Below are positions 1 through 9,142 of a stretch of 64,000 nt of DNA, piece after piece. How positions within the stretch are numbered: the first letter of the stretch is position 1; each line of letters starts with the position of its first letter. Source of the DNA: an uncultured Sutterella sp. (GTDB taxonomy: Bacteria; Pseudomonadota; Gammaproteobacteria; Burkholderiales; Burkholderiaceae_F); NCBI GenBank assembly GCA_900757865.1, contig CAAEPH010000052.1, positions 1 through 64,000 on the forward strand. The letters run 5' to 3'. The notes below the pieces were generated by a model. The model did not search any database. It was not told the origin of the DNA and worked only from the letters and a program-made list of their open reading frames with translations. A program made the position numbers and the translations under genes.

Positions 1-7
1 AATCCCT

Positions 8-1003
8 TTAAGCCGCTTCAGGATGACCTTTATCGCTGTTGGCAAAAAGTGGTGAGCGATCTGCCTCCTTATCGGGACGCGACGCAAAGTACGTTGCGAG
101 TAATGGTCCCGTGATGTTGTGCCAAAGAGCACCCAAGGCGTTGGGCAGGGCTGTCATAGGCGAGGCGGCAAAGTGTAAGCCCGAGAGTGCGACACCAAGC
201 CCTGCGTTTTGCATCCCCACTTCGAAGGTTAAGCACTTAGCTTTCGACATACTCATTCCAGTTAAGCGAGCCAGTGCAAAACCAGCTCCCATGCCGATGG
301 CGTTATGCACCGCCACGGCGGCAAAGACGAGTAACCCTGTCTGAAGCAACTGCGAGCGGGTACCAGCAACCACGGCGGCCACGATCAGCATGATAGTGAA
401 GGTCGAAAAAGCGGGCAGAACTACGACGGCTTTTTGCACTTGACGAGAGAAGAACTTGTTCGCAAGCACACCCACGGCGATCGGCACTAAGATGATCTTG
501 ACGATCGAGAGCATCATCGCTGTCGGGTTGATCTCGAGCCAAGTGTTGGCTAAGAAATACATGAGCGTCGGGGTCACCAACGGAGCCATCAGCGTGGTGC
601 AAGACGTGATGGTCACCGAGAGCGCCACGTCACCACGCGCTAAATAGGTCACGACGTTAGAGGCGGTCCCCCCAGGGCAGCACCCCAAGAGCATTAAGCC
701 CACGGCGATTTCGGGGGGTAAGTCAAACGCTTTGCACACCACATAAGCGCCCAGAGGCATGATGGTGAACTGCGCCACGACGCCCAAGGCCACATCACGA
801 GGACGACGGAACACTTCACGGAAGTCCGCGGGCGAGAGTGTCAAGCCCATACCGAACATGATGACGCCCAACAAGTAGGGGACCCAGGGACTAATCTGCT
901 TGCAAATTTCCGGAAAAAGGAACCCTATAATCGCGAAGACGACGACCCACAAAGCAAAAGTTTTGTTGAAAAAACGGCTCACATTTTCAAGAAATTTCAT
1001 CAT
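8..1003 (-). CDS. BASS-family (bile acid:sodium symporter-like) transporter
   Basis: This is an inner-membrane secondary transporter of about 331 residues with 9-10 hydrophobic segments along its whole length. Family features visible are the N-terminal segment ending in VIMFGMGLTLSP, the CCPGGTASNVVTYLARGD stretch near residues 108-125 (the conserved crossover-region motif of BASS proteins) and a C-terminal TM with NALGALWHNITGPLLA. Known members carry organic acids with sodium; the substrate here cannot be told. The track-type start is TTG, but ATG at 1003 has an AAGGGA ribosome site six bases upstream and is preferred. It is transcribed alone and divergently from the AEC carrier at 1630. 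A hairpin overlaps its ribosome site. Confidence 0.85.
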   Translation of the reverse strand: MMKFLENVSRFFNKTFALWVVVFAIIGFLFPEICKQISPWVPYLLGVIMFGMGLTLSPADFREVFRRPRDVALGVVAQFTIMPLGAYVVCKAFDLPPEIAVGLMLLGCCPGGTASNVVTYLARGDVALSVTITSCTTLMAPLVTPTLMYFLANTWLEINPTAMMLSIVKIILVPIAVGVLANKFFSRQVQKAVVVLPAFSTFTIMLIVAAVVAGTRSQLLQTGLLVFAAVAVHNAIGMGAGFALARLTGMSMSKAKCLTFEVGMQNAGLGVALSGLHFAASPMTALPNALGALWHNITGPLLATYFASRPDKEADRSPLFANSDKGHPEAA

Positions 1004-1012
1004 GATCAATCC

Positions 1013-1034
1013 CTTTCGGTTATTGTGCCGAAAG
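1013..1034 (-). promoter_or_regulatory. Hairpin overlapping the ribosome-binding site of the BASS gene
   Basis: The seven-base arms CTTTCGG and CCGAAAG are perfectly complementary around an eight-base loop. On the transcript the 3' arm runs into the purine-rich ribosome site (CCGAAAGGGA) about six bases before the ATG. Such a stem would partly hide the site, so translational control is possible. This is inferred from sequence alone. Confidence 0.4.
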
Positions 1035-1629
1035 TCTCCAAGTAAAGCGTGAATAGGCGCAGAACGGTTTCATTGTCGTTTCGGTGGACCTGTTGCGAGT
1101 GCATACTCGCTCGGTCTTCCCGCCAAGAAATCACTGTGAATCAAAGAAAGGTGGAGAAAGTAAACAAAGAGATCTCAACCTCTCACTCGTAACAACTCGC
1201 TTTGTTTGCCCCGAGGGGCTTTGTGCTGGGGAGCGTCGGTGTTGGGTTCGAGGAATATCGAAGACCGTCAACGCATAATCCCTGAAAGTTGTTAGGGATA
1301 CTTTAGCGAAAAAGACAGTGGTGACGTGAGCCGATAGAAGAGGATTTTGGACGAAACTCACCACTTCCTGCGTTATCCCAAGGGCTTTGGGGTTTTCGTC
1401 CTAGGCAAAATCGCTCACGGGTTTGGCTAAGGTGGTGTTTTCTAGGTGATTTTGCTGTAGGCGTTTTTGCGGTCTTTGTGCCTTGCGCCTTGTAAAATGA
1501 CTATATTTTGAGTGAGGGTGGCTATCGACCGTATCGAATGCCTGAGATGGGCCAGAATGCGCCTTTGAGCAACCTCTCAGTTTGCACTCGTCGAGCCCTC
1601 TGACGATTTCTCCAACTCTCCCAGATCCC
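1035..1629. other. Intergenic region between two divergent transporter genes
   Basis: About 600 bases separate the BASS and AEC genes. The short open frames here show no recognisable protein. The region must hold both promoters; TTGTAA followed by TATATT near 1495-1510 is the only weak promoter-like pair seen for the plus strand. No repeat, RNA gene or mobile-element signature was found. Confidence 0.4.
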
Positions 1630-2604
1630 ATGTCTGATCTAACGTTTCGCCTTCTCTCTATTTTGTTCGATACCCTGGTGCCCGTGAGCATCGGGTACGT
1701 GTTGCACCGTCACCACTTAATTAGCCAGCGTGGGATCGACTGGGTGATCAAAATCAACGTGCGCGTGGTGTTCACGCTGCTCTCGATCCTCTCATTTTGG
1801 AAGTTGGAGCTCTCGGCACACATTTTATGGGTGCCGTTCGCTACGCTTTGTCTCACCATGCTGCCCTATGGGTTGATGCTCTATCTCACTCGGCGCGAAA
1901 CAAACCCCTTGGTGCGCGGCGCTCAAGTGACTTCGGGGATGCTGGGTAACACAGGCACGCTGGGTGGTCTTCTGTGCTACTTAATCTTGGGTCCTGTTTC
2001 CTTTAGTTACGTGCAAATCATGGCCACGATCCAAAACGTCGTGTTGATTTTGTTTAATTTTCCGCTCTCCCAGCATTTCCGTGACCAAGCCGATGCGCTC
2101 TCGCGCGCCAAAGGCGGGAATGTCCAACGTGGGGAACGCCCCAAAAAACGTTTTGTCGATCTCTTTTTCACCTGGAACCAAGTGGCGCTTCTCGGCATGC
2201 TTTTGGGGCTGGGCCTCTCGTGGTATGCCGTGCCCCAACCCCAGGTGCTCATCGACATATTTGGACCGATGGTGCATATCTCAGCGTGGATTGCCTTTTT
2301 ACCCGTGGGACTGTTGTTGGACTTTCAAGCGGCGCGCAGGATGTTCAAGAAAACGCTCTTGATTCTGCCGGTGCGTTTTGTGTTTTTGCCCCTCATCATG
2401 TCGCTCTTTTGTTGGCTATGGGTTGACGATGAGGTGATGGCCGCGAGCATCATTATCGTCTCGGCCTGCCCGACGGCGATTAATGCCGTCTTGGCGAGCG
2501 CGCTTTACGGCCTCAAGACTGAAGTGGCCATTGCGTCCATCATGACGACCACCTTCATTTTCGCGGTTGTCGTCTGCCCGGTGCTCATTGCGCTTTTTCG
2601 TTAA
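1630..2604 (+). CDS. AEC-family (auxin efflux carrier-type) permease
   Basis: A 324-residue membrane protein of about ten hydrophobic helices in the 5+5 arrangement of the AEC family, which carries malonate, malate and other organic acids. Diagnostic stretches are the first helix (LFDTLVPVSIGYVLHRHHLIS), TSGMLGNTGTLGG in the middle, and CPTAINAVLASALYG near the C terminus. These match the two broken-helix motifs of AEC proteins. Start chosen at the second ATG (MSDLTF), since the 16 residues before it are Ser/Pro-rich and precede the first helix. The substrate is unknown. It is a single gene followed by a possible terminator shared with brnQ. Confidence 0.85.
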   Translation: MSDLTFRLLSILFDTLVPVSIGYVLHRHHLISQRGIDWVIKINVRVVFTLLSILSFWKLELSAHILWVPFATLCLTMLPYGLMLYLTRRETNPLVRGAQVTSGMLGNTGTLGGLLCYLILGPVSFSYVQIMATIQNVVLILFNFPLSQHFRDQADALSRAKGGNVQRGERPKKRFVDLFFTWNQVALLGMLLGLGLSWYAVPQPQVLIDIFGPMVHISAWIAFLPVGLLLDFQAARRMFKKTLLILPVRFVFLPLIMSLFCWLWVDDEVMAASIIIVSACPTAINAVLASALYGLKTEVAIASIMTTTFIFAVVVCPVLIALFR

Positions 2605-2679
2605 CTTCACCGTATCAGAGCGCACTGACACGGCGCTCACGATGAGCCCATGACAGACTCAGACAACCGACGTCCACAA

Positions 2680-2729
2680 AAACGCCCTCCCGAAGAACGG
2701 TGAAAAGGACGATCTCAAAGAGGGCGTTT
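2680..2729. terminator. Possible bidirectional terminator between AEC and brnQ genes
   Basis: Ten-base perfect arms AAACGCCCTC (2680-2689) and GAGGGCGTTT (2720-2729) are separated by 30 bases. They lie between two convergent genes, with A-rich sequence on one side and T-rich on the other. The long loop lowers confidence. Confidence 0.5.
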
Positions 2730-2757
2730 ATTGGCGTTTCTTGTTTCTATCGTGAAA

Positions 2758-4119
2758 CTATCGAGCTGCGTTGGAAGCGCAAGCTCGGGCGTTCACGGCC
2801 ACATAGCCCACGACGGTAGCGACGAGCGCAGGGAAAAACCACTCCAGCCCCACGTCACTCAAAGGCAGGTGCTTGAGCGCCTCCCCAAGGGAGGCCGCGC
2901 CTGCGAGCCCCGTCATCACGTAAGCGGATGCAATGCTCACGAGGGCGGTGATGGCGATGGGAAGTTTGTAGGGTGTTGCTAACCGCGGGAGCACGAAGTG
3001 CAACAAGCCCAATATGATGAGGACCAAGGCCACGGGGTAGATGGCCACGAGCACAGGAATCGAGAGCTTCAAAATGGTGGTGAGCCCAGCGTTTGAAATC
3101 ACCATGCTCGTGAGTACGAAGACCGCCAACCACGCTTTGTAGCCCAACACAGGGAAAATCGTTTTGAAGTAATTGGAGCAGGCAGAAAGTAATCCAATAC
3201 AGGTGTTGAGACACGCAATAAAAAAGGCGGCCCCTAAGAGCACCATCCCAAGCGCGCCGAACTGAGCGCGGGCCACTTCGGTTAAGGTCTGTGCGCCATT
3301 TTCCGCTGAAAAACCTGCACCCACGGACTGCATCCCCAACCAAGCCAAGGCGCCGTAAACGATGGCAAAGAGCACCCCCGCGATGAGACCGGCCTTAAGC
3401 GTTTCCGCGACGACGGCATTGTCGTCCTTGACGCCAAACGCTCGAATATTGAGTGCGATGATGAGGCCAAAGTTGAGCGCGGCGATGGTATCCATGGTTT
3501 GGTACCCATCGATAAACCCAAGAAAGAAAGCGCCCGAGGCATAGTGCGCCATGGGCGCGGGGTAGCTTTCGGCCAAAGGCGAAAAGACGGTTGCCAGCGT
3601 TAAGATCGCAATAAGGGTGAGCAGCGTCGGGCCCAAAATTTTCCCGAGGCGCTGCGTGAGTTTGCCCGGATCGAGCGCGATCCAACCCGCGACCAAAAAG
3701 AAGACGACCGAATATAGCGCCTGAGCCAACGTGCCGTAGTCGAGTCCCAACCACGAGCCCGTGAGCGCGTCAGCACCACGGAAAAAGGGACTGACAGCCA
3801 TTTCAAACGAGGTACTCGCGGTACGGGGAATAGCAAGACACGGTCCAATCGAGAGGTAAATCAAGAAGGTAAAGATCGCGGCAAAGACGGGATGCACGCG
3901 ACCGGCTAACGTATCGAGTCCGCCCGAGCGTGCAACGGCCATGACGCCCAAGACGGGAAAGGCGATGGCGGTGAGGGCAAAACCGGCCATCGCGGTCCAG
4001 GTGGCGGAGCCCGCTTGGAAACCTAAAAAGGGGGGAAAGATTAAGTTGCCCGCGCCAAAAAACATACTAAACAGCGTCAGGCCAACGAGCAGGCGAGCTT
4101 TAAGAGGAAGTGAGGTCAT
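2758..4119 (-). CDS. brnQ: Branched-chain amino acid:cation symporter
   Basis: A 453-residue protein of the LIVCS family (BrnQ), which takes up leucine, isoleucine and valine with sodium or protons at the inner membrane. About 12 hydrophobic helices are visible. The N terminus shows the family signature LFSMFFGAGNLIFPPFLG (residues 16-33), and PRTASTSFEMAVSPF follows after the third helix. Length matches BrnQ proteins (about 430-450). The ATG at 4119 lies just before the first helix. It stands alone on the minus strand and converges with the AEC permease. Uptake of branched-chain amino acids fits the peptide-based metabolism suggested by the dipeptidases at 27-30 kb. Confidence 0.93.
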   Translation of the reverse strand: MTSLPLKARLLVGLTLFSMFFGAGNLIFPPFLGFQAGSATWTAMAGFALTAIAFPVLGVMAVARSGGLDTLAGRVHPVFAAIFTFLIYLSIGPCLAIPRTASTSFEMAVSPFFRGADALTGSWLGLDYGTLAQALYSVVFFLVAGWIALDPGKLTQRLGKILGPTLLTLIAILTLATVFSPLAESYPAPMAHYASGAFFLGFIDGYQTMDTIAALNFGLIIALNIRAFGVKDDNAVVAETLKAGLIAGVLFAIVYGALAWLGMQSVGAGFSAENGAQTLTEVARAQFGALGMVLLGAAFFIACLNTCIGLLSACSNYFKTIFPVLGYKAWLAVFVLTSMVISNAGLTTILKLSIPVLVAIYPVALVLIILGLLHFVLPRLATPYKLPIAITALVSIASAYVMTGLAGAASLGEALKHLPLSDVGLEWFFPALVATVVGYVAVNARACASNAAR

Positions 4120-4330
4120 TCAAAAAAAAGAGAAAAAAATGAAAAGCGATTTAAGGTGCTCACAGGAGGCCAGGCTGAAAAGCATGGCCACGTGGAACGT
4201 TTTGTTTTGAAGACGAAAGATTATCAAATTTTCGATCCTGGCGTTAACGTGCCAAAAGGCAGGGGTTTTTTGTGGAATGACTTTGCAGAGGACAGTGTGA
4301 AGAAACGCTCCGAAACGACGTGCAAAAAGA

Positions 4331-4355
4331 GGGGGCGTTCTTGCGAACGTCCCCC
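4331..4355 (-). terminator. Intrinsic terminator downstream of the flavoprotein gene
   Basis: A GC-rich stem (GGGGGCGTTC / GAACGTCCCCC) closes on a TTGC/GCAA tetraloop. On the minus strand it is followed by TCTTTTT. It lies 54 bases after the stop codon of the flavoprotein gene. Confidence 0.85.
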
Positions 4356-4408
4356 ACCGAAATACCCAAGGGCGTTACCCCTCGGAGTTCATCTTTGTGC
4401 GCTTAGGC

Positions 4409-5806
4409 TTATTGGTGCAAGTAAGCGTTAGCGGACTGACCGGCGATACGGCCGAACGTGATGATGTCAGCCTGAGCGTTGCCGCCTAAACGGTTACCGC
4501 CGTGCACACCGCCCGTGACTTCACCCGCGGCGAAAAGACCGGGGATGACGTTGCCCTTGGTGTTAATGACTTCAGCCTTGGTGTTGATGTGCACACCACC
4601 CATGGTGTGGTGAACCGCAGGCTGAACCTTGATGGCGTAGAAAGGCGCGGTCGTCAGCGCTTCGGGCATGTCAGGACGCGCAAAGTCGGTGTCTTTACCC
4701 GCCGCTTGCATCTCGGCGTAGTGCTTCATCGTGGCGACGAGTGCGTCAGAGGGCACATCCATCTTCTTTGCAAGATCCGCGTAGTTATCGGCCGTGACCG
4801 CTAAGCCCATGTGGATGTATTCCTGGATGAGCTTTGCGGCCTCGCTCGTCTTTTTGTCGAAAACGATCCAAGCGAATTTGCCCGGTTGCTTCAATTCGTT
4901 GTTGGAGACAACGTCGCGAGTGAGCAATTCGTTCGTGAAGCGAACGCCCTTGGCGTTCACCAAAATCGCGCCGTCACCACGCACGGATTCGGAAATCAAC
5001 GTGCCGTCCGGCGTCGCGGTCGGGTGAGCTTGAATTTGCTTCATGTCCACCAAATCGGCGCCCACTTTCTGCGCTAAGAGAATACCGTCACCCGTAGCGC
5101 CCGGATGGTTCGTCGTGGCATAACCTTTGAGCGAGGGTTTGTATTTCACGAGCATCTGCTGATTCGCACCAAAGCCACCTGCGGCTAAGACCACGGCCTT
5201 GGAGTCGATCGTGTACACCTTGCCGTCCTTGGTCTTCACTTTGACGCCAATCACGGCGCCTTTCTTGTTCGTCAAGATTTCGGTGGCCTGATTGAACTTA
5301 CGAATATCGATCTGACGATCCTTGGCGGCCTTGTAAAGGGTCTTCATAATTTCAGGACCGATGGCGGAGCCATCATGGGGACGGTGGGCGCGGTTGTATT
5401 TCGCTCCACCAGCACGGCCGACCAAGCTCAAGTCAGCGCCAAGCGACTCTAACCACGCGACGGAGTCTTTCGCGTGAGTTGTTAACGTACGAACGAGGCG
5501 TGCGTCATTGATATCGTGACCACCCTTCATCGTGTCGGAGAAGAACTGGTCGACCGTGTCGGGGATGCCGGCCTTTTTCTGCTGCGGGGTTTCAGCAGCG
5601 TTAATCCCACCTTCGGCGCGGTTGGTGTTACCACCAATAATGCCCATCTTTTCCAAAACGATAACCTTGTCGCCTAAGTCGTGAAGGGTGACCGCGGAGG
5701 AGAGACCCGCACCACCCGAACCAATCACGACCACGTCGGTCTTCACGTTCTGAGCATAGACATTGAGTGCGCCCGTCAAAGCGAGAGCAATGAGCAGTTT
5801 TTTCAT
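4409..5806 (-). CDS. Secreted flavocytochrome c-type FAD flavoprotein (fumarate reductase-like)
   Basis: A 465-residue FAD enzyme of the fumarate reductase/succinate dehydrogenase flavoprotein family, secreted form. Residues 1-18 are a signal peptide (MKKLLIALALTGALNVYA). The dinucleotide-binding loop VVVIGSGGAGLSSA starts at about residue 25. Residues used by soluble fumarate reductases are present: the His of HPTATPDG, the Arg of LLTRDVVS, the His of HHTMGGV and the Arg of HGGNRLGGNA. It lacks the N-terminal multihaem domain of Shewanella Fcc3, so a separate periplasmic cytochrome must supply electrons; none is encoded nearby. The enoate substrate (fumarate, methacrylate, urocanate or other) cannot be assigned. 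It is monocistronic, with its own terminator. Confidence 0.88.
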   Translation of the reverse strand: MKKLLIALALTGALNVYAQNVKTDVVVIGSGGAGLSSAVTLHDLGDKVIVLEKMGIIGGNTNRAEGGINAAETPQQKKAGIPDTVDQFFSDTMKGGHDINDARLVRTLTTHAKDSVAWLESLGADLSLVGRAGGAKYNRAHRPHDGSAIGPEIMKTLYKAAKDRQIDIRKFNQATEILTNKKGAVIGVKVKTKDGKVYTIDSKAVVLAAGGFGANQQMLVKYKPSLKGYATTNHPGATGDGILLAQKVGADLVDMKQIQAHPTATPDGTLISESVRGDGAILVNAKGVRFTNELLTRDVVSNNELKQPGKFAWIVFDKKTSEAAKLIQEYIHMGLAVTADNYADLAKKMDVPSDALVATMKHYAEMQAAGKDTDFARPDMPEALTTAPFYAIKVQPAVHHTMGGVHINTKAEVINTKGNVIPGLFAAGEVTGGVHGGNRLGGNAQADIITFGRIAGQSANAYLHQ

Positions 5807-6222
5807 GATGACTCCTAAAGATGTAGTTCTTGTGAACTAAAGAAGATGGTGCGTAGTATGCCTCTTTGGGGTGATGAGTGTGTTGAGAGTTTTTTAAAGG
5901 ACGTTTGAAGAGTCTTTAAAGGAGAGAAAGAAGGCGAGCGCGAGGGCTATCGCAAGAGAGACACCTTGAGAGCAATGGATGGCGAAGGTGATCAAAAGAA
6001 AATCACCTACAAAAGGTGTTTTTGATTTTTGGACTTTTCACGAAAAGCGATTCGAAATACGCCGTGCCGACGACGCGATGAGGAGCATCACGAGGATGTG
6101 GGGTCGCGAGGCCACCGGGAAAGAGCGAGTGTGTTATTCGGGTTATCCCTAATAACCATCAGGAAGTTGACAAAGGAATAAAGCTGGCTTTAAAGGACGT
6201 GGTGAGATGGCTTCGGGTTTCT
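5807..6222. other. Intergenic region upstream of the flavoprotein gene
   Basis: About 415 bases between a LysR gene and the flavoprotein gene, both on the minus strand. It must hold the flavoprotein promoter. No open frame with recognisable content was seen, and there is no clear RNA gene. Confidence 0.4.
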
Positions 6223-7131
6223 TTACCCGATCACGGGCTCGAAAGTGCAGACAAACTCGTCGACGAAGGCTTTGGCGCGTGGTGAGCTTGGACGATGCTT
6301 GGGAAGATAGAACCCCAAATGACGATCGGCCCACGCATCGGTGAGTTGTACGACGGCGACCTCGTGCCCGTGTGGACCACGCAAGGCGCTGGCGGGCACC
6401 ACCGCGACGCCAATATCTTCGGCGACGACGCGCAAAATAAGGTCAAAACTGGGTAACTGTAGTATGGGCAAAAGCGTGGCGCCCGATCGTGACGCTCGCT
6501 CCTTCATGGCAGCGGCCATGGGCGAGTGTTGCGACTGGGTGATTTGGGGGTAGAGTAGGGTGTCGGCGTAAGCCACGGACTTCTGTTGAGCCAAAGGATG
6601 CGTGAGCGAGGTCACCAGCACGTGACGGTCGTGCGTCACCGCACGAGTGATGAGATCCGAAGAGGATTTGATCGCCTCACTAATGAGGCCAAAGCCCACG
6701 TCCGCCGTGCCTTCACGGACCATTTCAGCGCCGTCGTGAGAGGAGCGCTCGAGAAAACGACAGCGTCCCGGGTGAGCCCGCAGAAACTGACTAATATAAG
6801 GCGCGAGAAAATTCTGAAGTCCGGTCGTGTTGGACGCAATGACGAGCTCGCGATCGTCTTGCGCTAAAAAGGCCGCCATGGTCTCCTCGAGTTTGGCAGC
6901 GCCATTGGAGAGTTCACGTGCTTCGTTGAGAAGCGCATGCCCCGCGGCTGTGAGCACCAAACCTCGCGACTCACGGATAAAGAGCTGCGTATCAAAGGCT
7001 TCTTCGAGTTTTTTCAGTCGCAAACTCACGGCCGAGGCGGTGAGTCCCACTTGGTCCGCTGCCATGGAGATGTTGAGCGTATGGGTGAGCGCTAAGAAAA
7101 TCCGAAGGTCGTTGAGATCGAAACGAAGCAT
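6223..7131 (-). CDS. LysR-family transcriptional regulator
   Basis: A 302-residue LysR-type regulator. Residues 4-62 form the winged helix-turn-helix (LNDLRIFLALTHTLNISMAA, then SAVSLRLKKLEEAFDTQLF), followed by the linker helix and a periplasmic-binding-protein-like effector domain from about residue 90. Length is typical (about 300). The neighbouring flavoprotein gene lies downstream in the same direction 416 bases away, so control of that gene or of nearby transporters is possible but unproven. The effector is not predictable. Confidence 0.92.
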   Translation of the reverse strand: MLRFDLNDLRIFLALTHTLNISMAADQVGLTASAVSLRLKKLEEAFDTQLFIRESRGLVLTAAGHALLNEARELSNGAAKLEETMAAFLAQDDRELVIASNTTGLQNFLAPYISQFLRAHPGRCRFLERSSHDGAEMVREGTADVGFGLISEAIKSSSDLITRAVTHDRHVLVTSLTHPLAQQKSVAYADTLLYPQITQSQHSPMAAAMKERASRSGATLLPILQLPSFDLILRVVAEDIGVAVVPASALRGPHGHEVAVVQLTDAWADRHLGFYLPKHRPSSPRAKAFVDEFVCTFEPVIG

Positions 7132-7335
7132 GAGTGACGATGAATGGGGAGTGAAAGTGGGGATACTTAATAAAAGAAAAGTTTAACACGTGCGCCGTTT
7201 GGGATAAACGTGGTGACGGTGTCCAAAACGGCTTTGAGATTCACTCCCCAAAAGCGCAACACTTGAGGTGAGGCGGAGAGATGCCCGAAGAGCGTTGCCC
7301 TCACCACGTGGGGGTGGGCTTTAGGGGCATTGGCT

Positions 7336-8163
7336 TTAGCGGTGTTCCTCGCAAAACGCCAAGAACCGTTCTCGCCAAGGACCGGGATAATCGAAAACGC
7401 CCAAATAGCGTTTCTCCTCCGCGCGCCAAATCTCGCGCTGGGAAGGCGCTTCGCGCACAACGCGGTCGGTCTCTTTTTCAGGCACATAGCGATCTTTTGT
7501 CGGGATCACGATAGCTACCGGTAAAGTGACGGTTTTGAGGTGCTCAATCGGGTCGGTCATCCCCGCAGGAAGGAGTTTGGCGCAGAGATGCCCAATCCCG
7601 GGTCCGTAGCGATGACGCATCCAGCCGCCGTACGAGGCCCAAAGCGACTCGAGAATGGCCCCCGCAAAGCGGTGTTCGTTTTGGTGCAGCAGCTCGAGCG
7701 CCGCACACGCGCCCAAGCCTTGACCAAACGCATAAAGCGGTAGGGTCTTGTTCTTGGCGTTACCTTGAAGGCGCTGAGTCAGCGCCTCAAACGCGATATG
7801 GACGTCGCGCGCCATGCCGACCAAACTCGGCGTGCCCCGACTTTTTCCAGCACCGTGATAGTCCCACATGAAGACGTGATAGCCAGAGGCCACCAACCAC
7901 GAGATTTGAGGCAGGTGAAACATCATGTTGTGGGAGGCAGCAGGGCAGTAAAAGATCACGCCTTTAGGCGTCACAGGATGGGTGGCGCTGGCCGGCCCTT
8001 CAGGCGACGCGGCGGGCAAAAACGCAACGCTCAAAGGCTCGTCGCCCGCGACAGGCACGAGGTTCATCTCACCCGTGAGGCCAAAATGCTCAAAGCGCCA
8101 ATAGTGCTTTGCGTTCACTTCGAAAAAGAGACCTTCCGCGGTACGGTTAAGAAACGAGGTCAC
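7336..8163 (-). CDS. Alpha/beta-hydrolase-fold protein lacking the nucleophile
   Basis: A 275-residue cytosolic protein with the alpha/beta-hydrolase pattern: GVIFYCPAASHNMMF (strand and oxyanion region, about 68-82), the MWDYHGAGKSRG strand-loop (99-110), and the nucleophile elbow at 145-153. The elbow reads FGQGLGA where relatives have GxSxG, so residue 149 is Gly (codon GGC) instead of Ser. The acid position is present (PTKDRYV, Asp224), but no His appears at the expected position near 253. It may be non-catalytic. It overlaps the upstream LysR gene by 17 bases, so the two are co-transcribed. The role is unknown. Confidence 0.75.
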   Translation of the reverse strand: MTSFLNRTAEGLFFEVNAKHYWRFEHFGLTGEMNLVPVAGDEPLSVAFLPAASPEGPASATHPVTPKGVIFYCPAASHNMMFHLPQISWLVASGYHVFMWDYHGAGKSRGTPSLVGMARDVHIAFEALTQRLQGNAKNKTLPLYAFGQGLGACAALELLHQNEHRFAGAILESLWASYGGWMRHRYGPGIGHLCAKLLPAGMTDPIEHLKTVTLPVAIVIPTKDRYVPEKETDRVVREAPSQREIWRAEEKRYLGVFDYPGPWRERFLAFCEEHR

Positions 8164-9133
8164 GATTGTCTTCCTTTTTTAAATACGCATCGACCCAATG
8201 CTGACGACGCGTCATCTCGTCAACGTAAAGATGGCTAAACCACTCGACAAAATACCGTACACGACGCTTTTTCATCGCTTCTTTGGTGACGTACAAGCAC
8301 ATCGTGGTGCTTGGCCGGTGCCAGTGTGGCATCACGGGAACGGCTTCGCCCGCGTGCAGCACTTCATAAAAGTAAGGCAGTGCCATGTCGGGCACGACAC
8401 CCGCGCCGAGTACCAGCGCGTCGATTGCATCCAACTGGCTGTTGAATCGTGTCGTGCTCGCCCACGCGAGACGCTCCGAGACGCCGTCGCGCACCAAGTG
8501 CCCCACGAGTTCACGGCCGGCCAGTTTGAGCAGAACGCCTTTGTGATGCACACAGTCCGCGGGCGACGTCGGTGCACCGTGGCGCTCGATGTACACGGGC
8601 GAGGCGCACGCGTAAAACGGGATCGGACAAAGGGCAATCGTCTCCACGTTCGCCGGAAGCGGGTTTTCCGAGGCATAACGCAACACAATGTCGTTTTCCA
8701 CGCCGTTGAGAGACCGCATAAAGTTCACGTTCCCATCGACCATGTCCGCGAGTTCAAACTGCACTTGCGGGTGCTCTGCGTAGTAGCGCACGATTGCGGG
8801 CGTAATCGTGTCGTGGCGAATGCCGGCTGTCGAGGCGATACGAATCAGGCCTGCGTCCGCATCTTCGTCTTCGCTCATTTGCGCCAAGAGGTGCTGCTGG
8901 AGCGTGAGCATCTGCTCGGCCATGGCGCAAAACGCTTTGCCTTTCTCGGTGAGTCGCATCGGTCGCGTGTCACGATTAAAGAGCGCGACACCGAGTTCGG
9001 TTTCGATTTGGCGCAAACACCGAAACACGTTGGTCGTCTCCAGCCCGAGTCGCTCGCCCGTTGCTTTGGCGGAACCCGTCTGTGCAACGCTCATCACGAT
9101 ACGGTAGGTCTCAAGATTATCAATTTTTTGCAT
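8147..9133 (-). CDS. LysR-family transcriptional regulator
   Basis: A 328-residue LysR-type regulator. The N-terminal helix-turn-helix (DNLETYRIVMSVAQTGSAKA, then LETTNVFRCLRQIETELGV) is followed by LFNRDTRPMRLTEKGKAF and an effector domain. The ATG at 9133 (MQKIDNLE) is preferred over an upstream start because it begins the helix-turn-helix directly. The gene is divergent from the dcuB-type carrier and overlaps the hydrolase-fold gene downstream. The layout suggests control of either or both. A perfect palindrome lies ten bases upstream of the start codon. Confidence 0.9.
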   Translation of the reverse strand: MQKIDNLETYRIVMSVAQTGSAKATGERLGLETTNVFRCLRQIETELGVALFNRDTRPMRLTEKGKAFCAMAEQMLTLQQHLLAQMSEDEDADAGLIRIASTAGIRHDTITPAIVRYYAEHPQVQFELADMVDGNVNFMRSLNGVENDIVLRYASENPLPANVETIALCPIPFYACASPVYIERHGAPTSPADCVHHKGVLLKLAGRELVGHLVRDGVSERLAWASTTRFNSQLDAIDALVLGAGVVPDMALPYFYEVLHAGEAVPVMPHWHRPSTTMCLYVTKEAMKKRRVRYFVEWFSHLYVDEMTRRQHWVDAYLKKEDNRDLVS

Positions 9134-9142
9134 GGTGAAAGT

